Source of the DNA: JBFGFX01 sp965232455 | GTDB lineage: Bacteria > Pseudomonadota > Gammaproteobacteria > Steroidobacterales > Woeseiaceae | Reading direction: 5' to 3' | Length of the DNA: 64,000 bases | Assembly: GCA_965232455.1 (NCBI GenBank) | Contig: OZ246981.1 | Location: forward strand, 4,278,001-4,342,000 | In this document: piece after piece, positions 34,292-41,313 of the stretch | Numbering within the stretch: position 1 is the stretch's first letter | How the letters are laid out: each line of letters opens with the position of its first letter | Translations under genes and position numbers: made by a program | The notes under the pieces: generated by a model | What the model was told of the DNA's origin: nothing | The model's database searches: none | The model's input: only the letters and a program-made list of their open reading frames with translations

Positions 34292-34702
34292 TCAGGGCAA
34301 ACGCGCGAGTACCTCCTCGAGTTTTTCAAAGAATCGCGGCCAGCCGGCTTTGGCGCCGTGGTAGTAGCGAGGTTGATCGTGCCTGAATCCGGTTTGCTCC
34401 ATGCGCAGGACAGTCCCGGTGGACGTTGGCGTAAGCGTCCAGGTGACCGTGCTTTTGAGCTCGTGATCACCCCAGGTGTAAGAAATCATTTTGTTCGGCT
34501 CGATCGCCAGGACTTCACCCTCGACCTTCCCCCATTCTGCATCAAGCGCGAACCGGTGCCCGACGATCGGCTTGAAGTCGTTCTGCAACAGCCATTCTTC
34601 AAGCAAGTGTGTCTCCGTGAGTGCACGCCAGATTTTTTCCGGCGAGTGGGGAAACTCCCTCTCGACCACCACGGATTTCGTATTCGGATCGTCGCTGTTC
34701 AT
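34292..34702 (-). CDS. SRPBCC (AHSA1-like START-fold) protein
   Basis: 136 residues from the ATG at 34702, overlapping the ArsR stop (ATGA). The frame to 34777 is inside the ArsR gene. Pattern VEREFPHSPEKIWRALTETHLLEEWL, then ISYTWGDHELKSTVTWTLTP and a C-terminal helix KAGWPRFFEKLEEVL, is the AHSA1 / SRPBCC family. Such proteins bind hydrophobic ligands. ArsR-SRPBCC pairs of this exact kind are common, with the ArsR controlling the pair. Confidence 0.88.
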   Translation of the reverse strand: MNSDDPNTKSVVVEREFPHSPEKIWRALTETHLLEEWLLQNDFKPIVGHRFALDAEWGKVEGEVLAIEPNKMISYTWGDHELKSTVTWTLTPTSTGTVLRMEQTGFRHDQPRYYHGAKAGWPRFFEKLEEVLARLP

Positions 34703-35022
34703 TGGTCCATCCTCTGCAGTAACTCTTCGAGCCTGTTCAGGCGTTGCTGCCAGAAGATCGTCATCTGCTCGGTCCAATCCACGAGTGGCGCCAGAGCTTC
34801 GGGTTGCGGCCGATACAAGGCCATGCGACCGGCCGGACGATCGGTGACCAGGCCGGCATGCTTCAGCTTGCGCAGATGCTTCGACACAACGGGTTGGGAG
34901 ACGCCGGCCTGTTTTGTCAGGTGGCTGACGGATGTCTCGCCGTCGCGGCAGAGTTGCTCGAAGATGGCTCGTCGCGTCGGGTCCGCCAGAGCTCTGAAGA
35001 GTGAGTCGTCGGATATCATCAT
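34699..35022 (-). CDS. ArsR-family repressor
   Basis: 107 residues. A winged helix-turn-helix covers about residues 8-85: LFRALADPTRRAIFEQLCRDGETSVSHLTKQAGVSQPVVSKHLRKLKHAGLVTDRPAGRMALYRPQPEAL. None of the Cys clusters used for metal sensing in ArsR/SmtB is present, so it is of the non-metal type that pairs with SRPBCC genes. A large perfect inverted repeat in its promoter is the expected binding site. Confidence 0.91.
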   Translation of the reverse strand: MMISDDSLFRALADPTRRAIFEQLCRDGETSVSHLTKQAGVSQPVVSKHLRKLKHAGLVTDRPAGRMALYRPQPEALAPLVDWTEQMTIFWQQRLNRLEELLQRMDQ

Positions 35023-35028
35023 TTATTC

Positions 35029-35070
35029 ATACCCGTTTGGCTATACGATATACCATAGCCAAACGGGTAT
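35029..35070. promoter_or_regulatory. 16-bp perfect inverted repeat, presumed ArsR operator
   Basis: ATACCCGTTTGGCTAT (35029-35044), a 10-base spacer ACGATATACC, then ATAGCCAAACGGGTAT (35055-35070). It starts 7 bases in front of the ArsR gene and lies about 93 bases before the esterase gene in the other direction, so it could serve both. The arm length is well beyond chance. Confidence 0.85.
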
Positions 35071-35162
35071 ATGTTAGTCAACCCGCCCGGCTGACAAGTC
35101 GCCTGCTCTGTGTCCGCCCATTGCCAACGAGCCGTGAGAAACTTCCTCGGGGAGGCCTGGCA

Positions 35163-36353
35163 ATGACCAATACAAAGCCGATCAACTCGAAAGGCCACGT
35201 CGAACCCGAATTCGAGGCTGTTAGGCTCGCCTTCGAGGAAAACTTCGCGAAGCGCGATGAATTGGGCGGCGCCTGCTGCGTCTATTTCAAAGGCAGAAAA
35301 GTCGTCGACCTCTGGGGCGGCATCCGCAACCCCAAGACCGGCGAGCTCTGGGAAGAAGACACGATGGTCCTGGTCTTTTCCCTCACGAAAGGACTGTCGG
35401 CAATGACCCTGGCGCTGGCGCATTCGCGCGGTTGGCTGGATTACGAGGCGCCGGTCGCCCACTACTGGCCGGAATTCGCTCGGAACGGAAAGGAGGCGAT
35501 CACCGTTCGGCAGCTCCTGTCTCATCAGGCCGGGCTGCACGCATTCCACAGTCGCGTGGACCGGGACGTCGTCGCCGACCCCGACCGTCTCGCCCGGATA
35601 ATGGCGCGCGAAAAACCGGCATTTGCACCGGGCTCCCGATACGCCTATCACCTCATCACGCTCGGATTTTACGAAGCCGAGTTGCTGAGAAGAATCGATC
35701 CGGAGCGGCGTACGCTCGGCCAATTCTTTCAGGACGAGATCGCCACGTCGCTGGACCTCGATTTCTTCATTCGTTTGCCCGACCACGTCCCCGACCGACG
35801 TCTCGCACACCTCGAGCAAGCCAATATTCTGAGGGCATTGACCGGCTTGCCCGTCACGATGGCCCTTGCACTGCTGAATCCCTGGTCACACCTCTTTCGC
35901 GCCTATGTGGTGAACCCGGGCGTCAACGTCCCTTTCGACAAAAACCGTGTTTATGCCCGCAACCTGGAAGTCCCCTCGGGCGGCGGCGTCGGAACGGCAC
36001 GAGCCATCGCCAGGGCTTACGGCGAGTTCGCCACGGGCGGCAATGCGCTCGGTCTCGATGCAAACACGCTTGCCGCGCTCGAAGCGCCGGCCCGCCTCCC
36101 GTCGGAGGGATCGTACGACGAGGTATTGAAGGGAGATGCTCTGTACTCACTCGGCTTCACGAAACCCTCTTCGGATTTCTCCTTTGGACACTCCGGCGCC
36201 TACGGAGCGCCCGGTGGCGGTGGGCACCTGGGATACGCTGATCCGAAGATCGGGCTCGGTTACGGCTATGTCACCAATCGAATTGGGGTGGGTGTCGATC
36301 CTGACCCACGGGACGTCGCGTTGAGAAAAGCCGTAACATCCGTAACCGGCTGA
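35163..36353 (+). CDS. Serine beta-lactamase-fold esterase (family VIII)
   Basis: 396 residues from the ATG at 35163, which has GGGGAGG upstream; the frame to 35001 runs through the ArsR control region. The class C beta-lactamase / EstB fold is indicated by the SLTK nucleophile motif (VLVFSLTKGLSAMTL), a YAYHLITLGFY element with the conserved Tyr region, and a late FGHSGAYGAPGGGG block. No signal peptide is seen, so it is probably cytoplasmic. Family VIII enzymes hydrolyse short-chain esters; the substrate is unknown. Confidence 0.88.
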   Translation: MTNTKPINSKGHVEPEFEAVRLAFEENFAKRDELGGACCVYFKGRKVVDLWGGIRNPKTGELWEEDTMVLVFSLTKGLSAMTLALAHSRGWLDYEAPVAHYWPEFARNGKEAITVRQLLSHQAGLHAFHSRVDRDVVADPDRLARIMAREKPAFAPGSRYAYHLITLGFYEAELLRRIDPERRTLGQFFQDEIATSLDLDFFIRLPDHVPDRRLAHLEQANILRALTGLPVTMALALLNPWSHLFRAYVVNPGVNVPFDKNRVYARNLEVPSGGGVGTARAIARAYGEFATGGNALGLDANTLAALEAPARLPSEGSYDEVLKGDALYSLGFTKPSSDFSFGHSGAYGAPGGGGHLGYADPKIGLGYGYVTNRIGVGVDPDPRDVALRKAVTSVTG

Positions 36354-36457
36354 GCGATCAGGATATGGGCAAAGGTAGTTATCAATAGTGCTCACACGCT
36401 GTTCGAGCGTTCCGCCGCCGATTTTGAATCGCCGACCGCCAGTTCTAGAATGCCGGC

Positions 36458-37486
36458 ATGGGCCTCATTTCTTCCTTGTTCGTCCACAAGGTCGTAGCGG
36501 TGGCGACCGCCAACGAGCCGGACAACAGCAGCCGGCGGCGGGCCTTGTTTGAATCCGTTAACGTTGACCCCCGCGCGTCGATCGACCCCAAGCTGATGGT
36601 CACGGATACCGATTATTACGACCTGTGTGAAAAGGTCGCTCGCGAGGACGAATACGGCCACTCCGTTCCAATACGCGTCGGAGCATCGATGCGCTGCGAT
36701 GACTACGGTGCGTTTGGTCTGGCCTGGAAAACCGCGCCCAATCTGCGGGGCTCCTACGCTCGCGCCGAGCGTTACGGCAAGGTGTTGACCAGCGTATCGA
36801 CGTACGAGCTTACGGCCGAAGACGGCAAGCTGTTCATGAAGTTGAACCGTGACGGCGAAAGGCGTCTGGGCTTACGGCTGTCGAACGAACAAACCATCGT
36901 GGCCATGACCCAAATCAGTCGCGAGGTGTGCCAGAAAACCTTCCGCCCCGAGGCTGTGTATTTCAAACACGCTCCGCCCAGCGATATCTCGGCGCACGAA
37001 GATTATTTCGGCTGTCGAGTGTTCTACTCGACCGACCGCGACGCCCTGCTGGTGTCGCCAGAAGTTCTCGAGGTTCCGAACCGGCTGGGCGATGCGGGTG
37101 TATCGGATTTCTTCGATGCTCACCTGGAAAAAGAGCTCTCGGCGCTCAGCGACGACAGCGAACTGGCTCGACGCGTCCGCATACAGGTCTCGCAGGCGCT
37201 CAGTCAGGGCGTACCCACCATGTCGGACGTTGCAAGCCGTCTCGGAATGAGCGGTCGCACGCTGCAACGGCGGCTCGCCGACAAAGGCCACGCTTTTCAG
37301 CAGCTCGTCGATGCGGCGCGCCGTGAGCTGGCCGAGCGACTGCTCCGCGGCTCCGACTATTCGCTGGCCGAGATTGCATTCCTGACGGGCTTTTCGGAGC
37401 AGAGCGCTTTTACCCGTGCGTTCAAAAGATGGTCGGCTCAGACACCGCGGTCGTTCCGTCTAACCGCGCACTCCCCTCCAAAATAG
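36458..37486 (+). CDS. AraC-family regulator with arabinose-binding-like N-domain
   Basis: 342 residues. The N-terminal half has the 'AraC_bd' pattern (PF12625), with YYDLCEKVAREDEYGHSVPIRVGASM and YGAFGLAWKTAPNLRGSYARAERY typical of OruR/ArgR-type regulators. The C-terminal HTH domain is VRIQVSQALSQGVPTMSDVASRLGMSGRTLQRRLADKGHAFQQLVDAARRELAERLLRGSDYSLAEIAFLTGFSEQSAFTRAFKRWSAQTPRSFR. It precedes the NmrA-like/DUF4345/DUF1772 genes in the same direction and probably controls them. Confidence 0.9.
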   Translation: MGLISSLFVHKVVAVATANEPDNSSRRRALFESVNVDPRASIDPKLMVTDTDYYDLCEKVAREDEYGHSVPIRVGASMRCDDYGAFGLAWKTAPNLRGSYARAERYGKVLTSVSTYELTAEDGKLFMKLNRDGERRLGLRLSNEQTIVAMTQISREVCQKTFRPEAVYFKHAPPSDISAHEDYFGCRVFYSTDRDALLVSPEVLEVPNRLGDAGVSDFFDAHLEKELSALSDDSELARRVRIQVSQALSQGVPTMSDVASRLGMSGRTLQRRLADKGHAFQQLVDAARRELAERLLRGSDYSLAEIAFLTGFSEQSAFTRAFKRWSAQTPRSFRLTAHSPPK

Positions 37487-37592
37487 CCAGTACCGCCTGG
37501 CGTTTCCGGTCAAAACTCTGGCGCGCGGCGTCAAGAGATTGCGGAGCCGGTTTGCGAACCTGAGCTTGTTCAATCCACAAACGGAGCAAGCC

Positions 37593-38450
37593 ATGACTGA
37601 CCATTACAATGAAACGCAGGACAAGACCGGACTCACCCTGGTGGTGGGCTCGACCGGCAAAACCGGATCCCGGATCGTAAAACGGCTGGAGAAACAGGGG
37701 GTGCCCGTCCGACTCGGCTCGCGCTCGGCCACGCCGGCCTTCGACTGGGCAATGGAGTCCGGTTGGGACGCCTGTCTCGAGGGTGTCGAGGCCGTATACA
37801 TCAACTACGCGCCCGACCTCGCCATCCCGGGCGCGACCGACACGATCCAGGCTTTCGTAAACGCCGCGAAACGCAACGGCGTCGAGCGCGCCGTGATTCT
37901 CTCCGGGCGCGGCGAAGCCGAGGCACAGGCTTGCGAAACCATCGTCATGGAGAGCGGCCTCAAGTGGACGGTTGTCCGCGCGAGCTGGTTCAACCAGAAT
38001 TTTTCCGAGGGCGCTTTCATCGACATGGTCCAGGCCGGGCAGATCTCTCTGCCGGCCGGGGACGTGCTCGAGCCTTTTGTCGACGTGGACGATATCGCCG
38101 ACGTGGCGGCTGCCGCGCTCACCGAGGCCGGGCATCACGGTGAAGTTTACGAGGTCACGGGTCCTCGTTTGCTGAGCTTCCGGGATATCGCCAGCGAGCT
38201 GTCACAGGCTACCGGGCGAACGATCGCCTACAACGAGGTTCCTCACGACGCCTTCGTTGCCGGCGTCGCGGAATCCGGTGCGCCCAAAGACGTCGTCTGG
38301 ATCATGGATTACCTGTTCTCGACGGTTCTCGACGGACGTAATGCCTATCTAACCGACGGCGTGCAGCGTGCGCTTGGACGTCCGCCAAAAGACTTTGCCA
38401 CCTATGCGCGTGAAGTTGCGGCAACCGGTGCGTGGAGGTGCGTGGCATGA
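37593..38450 (+). CDS. NmrA-like NAD(P)-binding protein
   Basis: 285 residues from the ATG at 37593. A Rossmann motif LTLVVGSTGKTGSRIVKRL near the N-terminus has the GxxGxxG of atypical short-chain dehydrogenases. Further blocks are WTVVRASWFNQNFSEGAF and VDVDDIADVAAAALTEAGHHGEVYEVTGP, as in NmrA/QorB-like proteins. The catalytic Tyr-x-x-x-Lys is absent, as in NmrA, so it may sense NADP(H) redox state or act as a quinone reductase. It overlaps the next gene by four bases. Confidence 0.88.
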   Translation: MTDHYNETQDKTGLTLVVGSTGKTGSRIVKRLEKQGVPVRLGSRSATPAFDWAMESGWDACLEGVEAVYINYAPDLAIPGATDTIQAFVNAAKRNGVERAVILSGRGEAEAQACETIVMESGLKWTVVRASWFNQNFSEGAFIDMVQAGQISLPAGDVLEPFVDVDDIADVAAAALTEAGHHGEVYEVTGPRLLSFRDIASELSQATGRTIAYNEVPHDAFVAGVAESGAPKDVVWIMDYLFSTVLDGRNAYLTDGVQRALGRPPKDFATYAREVAATGAWRCVA

Positions 38451-38857
38451 AACGGGTTCTTCCCAGATCCATCCTCGGCTTGTCCGGGACACTGCTGCTC
38501 GTGATCGGTTCCGCGGTGCTGTTCAATCCCGAGTCTTTTGCGGCCGCCAACGGCATCGCGCTGCCGGACAGCCCCAGCCTGCTATCAGAGTACCGCGCGC
38601 CCGGCGGGTTGTTAATCACCAGCGCCGTGCTAATCCTGTTCGGAGCGGTACGGACACGGTTCATTCGATTGGGGTTCGCTCTGGCGGCGCTCGTCTACGG
38701 GTCCTACGGACTCTCCCGCCTCGTCGCCATCGCATTCGACGGGATGCCCTCGGCCGCCCTCGCCCAGGCAACGGCGATCGAGTTGCTTCTCGGCTCGATC
38801 TGTCTCGCCGTGTTGCTCGGGCTTAATCGGAGCCGGGCAAACCAAGGGCAGCGCTAG
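38447..38857 (+). CDS. DUF4345-type membrane protein
   Basis: 136 residues from the ATG at 38447 that overlaps the previous stop (ATGA). Four membrane segments are visible: LGLSGTLLLVIGSAVLF, LLITSAVLILFGAV, LGFALAALVYGSYGL and IELLLGSICLAVLLG. The head FNPESFAAANGI and EYRAPGGLL match DUF4345 proteins. Function unknown. The stop codon lies inside a hairpin. Confidence 0.8.
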   Translation: MKRVLPRSILGLSGTLLLVIGSAVLFNPESFAAANGIALPDSPSLLSEYRAPGGLLITSAVLILFGAVRTRFIRLGFALAALVYGSYGLSRLVAIAFDGMPSAALAQATAIELLLGSICLAVLLGLNRSRANQGQR

Positions 38858-38902
38858 CGCGCTGCCCTTCCAGGCCTAACGGCAGCGCTAACGCGCCGCC
38901 GT
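38844..38902. repeat. Two adjacent GC-rich hairpins with similar sequence
   Basis: Hairpin 1 (38844-38869): 11-base stem AAGGGCAGCGC around TAGC. Hairpin 2 (38879-38902): ACGGCAGCGC around TAAC with GCGCCGCCGT, one mismatch. Both share GGCAGCGCTA and look like a duplicated unit. The stop codon TAG of the DUF4345 gene forms part of the first loop. There is no T-tract; they may be a terminator, an mRNA stabiliser, or REP-like elements. Confidence 0.65.
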
Positions 38903-38927
38903 TTCCCATCCAACGGGGTATACCACA

Positions 38928-39422
38928 ATGGAAAACTGGGTTTTATATCTGTGTCTTTCGCTCGGATTTGTCAGCGCACTGGTCGCCGGCGTTTTCCAGT
39001 CCTTTTCGGATTTCGTGATGGCGGGTCTTGCCCGCGCCAAACCGGCCGGCGGGATCGAGTCTATGCAGCACATCAATCGAACGGTTTTCAGATCGGCGTT
39101 CCTGATCTCGTTCCTGTCGCTCGTGCCGCTGACGATAGGATTCGCACTTTATGCCGCGGTGCAAACTCGGGGAGCTGGCCGCGCGTTCGTGATTGCGGCG
39201 GCCGTCACCTATGTCCTCGCGGTCTTCGCCGTCACGATTGCAGGCAACGTTCCGATGAACAAACGACTCGACCGGCTGGATCACGCCAGCAGCGAGGCGG
39301 CAAGCTATTGGCGGACCTATTGCCAAGCCTGGACCCGCTGGAATCACGTGAGGACGATGGGATCGGCCGCGACGGCGGCATCGTATCTCCTCGCGGCCGC
39401 GGCGTTCAGCTCGACGGCCTGA
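38928..39422 (+). CDS. DUF1772 membrane protein
   Basis: 164 residues with four membrane segments. The DUF1772 pattern is present: FVSALVAGVFQSFSDFVMAGLAR near the N-terminus, IESMQHINRTVFRSAFLISF, and VTIAGNVPMNKRLDRLDHASSEAASYWRTYCQAWTRWNHVRT at the third-fourth loop. Related fungal proteins are anthrone-oxygenase-like; the bacterial function is unknown. It lies 70 bases behind the DUF4345 gene and completes the AraC-NmrA-DUF4345-DUF1772 run. Confidence 0.87.
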   Translation: MENWVLYLCLSLGFVSALVAGVFQSFSDFVMAGLARAKPAGGIESMQHINRTVFRSAFLISFLSLVPLTIGFALYAAVQTRGAGRAFVIAAAVTYVLAVFAVTIAGNVPMNKRLDRLDHASSEAASYWRTYCQAWTRWNHVRTMGSAATAASYLLAAAAFSSTA

Positions 39423-39590
39423 AGCGGAACACCGGCATCGACGCCACTCGAACGAGGCGATGCTGCTTCCCAGATATGGCGCTCCAGGCCGATCTGGCAC
39501 CGAATTCCCGCGAATCCTTGAATTTGATAGGGGGAAAAGGGTCTCCTGATCGTTACACCTAGTTGACCTGAAATGCGTGGAGGCGCTCTA

Positions 39591-40193
39591 TTGCCTGAGG
39601 AATCGAGCAAAGAACCAAGAATACTCAGTGTATTCATAGAGTTGCGCAGAAAACTGGCCCATTCCGTGCTCGGCATCGTTCCGCCAAGGGAGGTGGAAGA
39701 CATCGTGCAGGAGACGTACGTGCGGGCGTGCCAGATGGACGAGCGGGCTGCGATGGTTCGGCCAAAAGCCTTGCTTTACAAAGTGGCCCGCAACCTGGCG
39801 TTGGATTATGCAAAGCGCGCGGAGACCCGACTGGTCCGCACGGACGATTCGGATTCGATCGACGTATTGGCTTCGAGCCTTCGCTCGAACAATGAATTGC
39901 TCGACAACGCCATCACGCAAGAACGGTTTGCGGATCTCTGCGTGGCCGTTCGCCGCTTACCTCAACAGCGCCGGAGGGCATTCGTATTGAAGAAAGTCTA
40001 CGGCTATACGCAACGTGAAATCGCGCGTGAAATGCAGATCAGCGAGAAAACGGTCGAAAACTATATCGGGAAAGCAACGCAGGCATGTTACGAATACCTG
40101 AACCGCTACGGCGAGGAGGCTTCGGAAAACGCCTCGAGAAAGCGTTCGGGCCGGGCCGAATGGCGCATTCACGAAAAATCGGAAGCTGAGTAA
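39591..40193 (+). CDS. ECF sigma factor, FecI-like (second system)
   Basis: About 200 residues. The frame opens with an ATG at 39573, but the bases GGAGG (39580-39584) lie seven bases before a TTG at 39591, a stronger start. Region 2: FIELRRKLAHSVLGIVPPREVEDIVQETYVRAC and PKALLYKVARNLALDYAKRAE. Region 4: VRRLPQQRRRAFVLKKVYGYTQREIAREMQISEKTVENYIGKATQ. It is followed by FecR with a one-base overlap and by an STN-TBDR, giving the usual sigma-FecR-receptor order. Confidence 0.9.
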   Translation: MPEESSKEPRILSVFIELRRKLAHSVLGIVPPREVEDIVQETYVRACQMDERAAMVRPKALLYKVARNLALDYAKRAETRLVRTDDSDSIDVLASSLRSNNELLDNAITQERFADLCVAVRRLPQQRRRAFVLKKVYGYTQREIAREMQISEKTVENYIGKATQACYEYLNRYGEEASENASRKRSGRAEWRIHEKSEAE

Positions 40194-41248
40194 TGGGCAA
40201 CGTTCACAAACTACAAACGGCCGAGTCTGTTACGGAAACCGCGGGCCTTTGGCTTTCGAGGCTGGACAGAGGTCTCACTCATCAAGAGATGGACCAGCTG
40301 CGCCGGTGGTTGTCGGAGGATCCGGCGCACGAGCAGGTGTTTTTGGCGATGGCAAAAAGCTGGGACGAAATGACGGCGCTCGAGGCGTTGGCGGACCTAT
40401 TCCCCGATCCCGCTCAACGCCGCAACAAGCCGAATCGTCCGATGCTCGCGTTTGCCGCCAGTGTTTGCGCTGCAATTCTTGTCGTCGGCTGGTTGGTCGC
40501 CGATCACTTCCAACCCGAATCTGTGCAGACGGCGTCGGAACCGCTGATCAGCGAGCGCTCCGATCTGTTGTATGAAACCGGAATCGGCGAACAGTCCACG
40601 ACGGTGCTCGCCGACGGTTCAACCATCATCTTGAACACCAATAGCCTGGTCACGGTCCGATACTCTGCACGCCATCGTGTCATCGAGCTCATGCGCGGGC
40701 AGGTACACGTGCAGGTTGTGCCCGATCGGCGCAGGCCATTAAGCGTGTTGGCCGGCGAAAGTATCGTTCAGGCCGTCGGTACGGCATTCGCCGTTCAATT
40801 GATCGAGGGCAACAAGACCGAGCTGGTCGTCACCGAAGGCGAAGTCCTTGTCGGAACCGTGAGCAGAGCTGCGCGGACCGGCTCTTCGACTCCACCGGTG
40901 CCGGTCCTCCCGCAGACCGCGCTTCGCGTGGAAGAAGGCAAAGAGTTGATCATGGGCGTCGCGGCGCCGACGGTTCGGGCCGTTTCGCCGGAAGACGTGT
41001 TGATCAGAATGTCCTGGCGCGAGGGAAACCTGACGTTTCGGGACGAGCGATTGGAAGAGGCGCTCAAGGAAGTCGAGCGGTATACGACCGTTCGCTTCCA
41101 GTTCCTGGATCAGGATCTTCGGGGCGAAAAGTTAACCGGCCGATACAGGACAGGCGATATCGACGGGTTTCTCTTCGCCTTGGGAGAATCGCATCGAATT
41201 TCTTATGAACACACAGACGACGGGCGAGTGCTGCTCAGTCGGCTTTGA
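40193..41248 (+). CDS. FecR-family sigma regulator (second system)
   Basis: 351 residues; the ATG shares one base with the sigma gene's TAA. The cytoplasmic part (1-80) reads WLSRLDRGLTHQEMDQLRRWLSEDPAHEQVFLAMAKSWDEM. A membrane segment lies at about 83-103 (AFAASVCAAILVVGWLVADHF). The FecR domain begins around LYETGIGEQSTTVLADGSTIILNTNS and includes VVTEGEVLVG. The C-terminal part DERLEEALKEVERYTTVRFQFLD is secretin/STN-like. It should transmit the signal from the STN-TBDR downstream to the sigma factor. Confidence 0.9.
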   Translation: MGNVHKLQTAESVTETAGLWLSRLDRGLTHQEMDQLRRWLSEDPAHEQVFLAMAKSWDEMTALEALADLFPDPAQRRNKPNRPMLAFAASVCAAILVVGWLVADHFQPESVQTASEPLISERSDLLYETGIGEQSTTVLADGSTIILNTNSLVTVRYSARHRVIELMRGQVHVQVVPDRRRPLSVLAGESIVQAVGTAFAVQLIEGNKTELVVTEGEVLVGTVSRAARTGSSTPPVPVLPQTALRVEEGKELIMGVAAPTVRAVSPEDVLIRMSWREGNLTFRDERLEEALKEVERYTTVRFQFLDQDLRGEKLTGRYRTGDIDGFLFALGESHRISYEHTDDGRVLLSRL

Positions 41249-41313
41249 GGTAGCGCATTGGTCTGCCACTTCAAGGATTGAGAGGAGGCGATTCGACAGA
41301 AGGAAACCGATCA

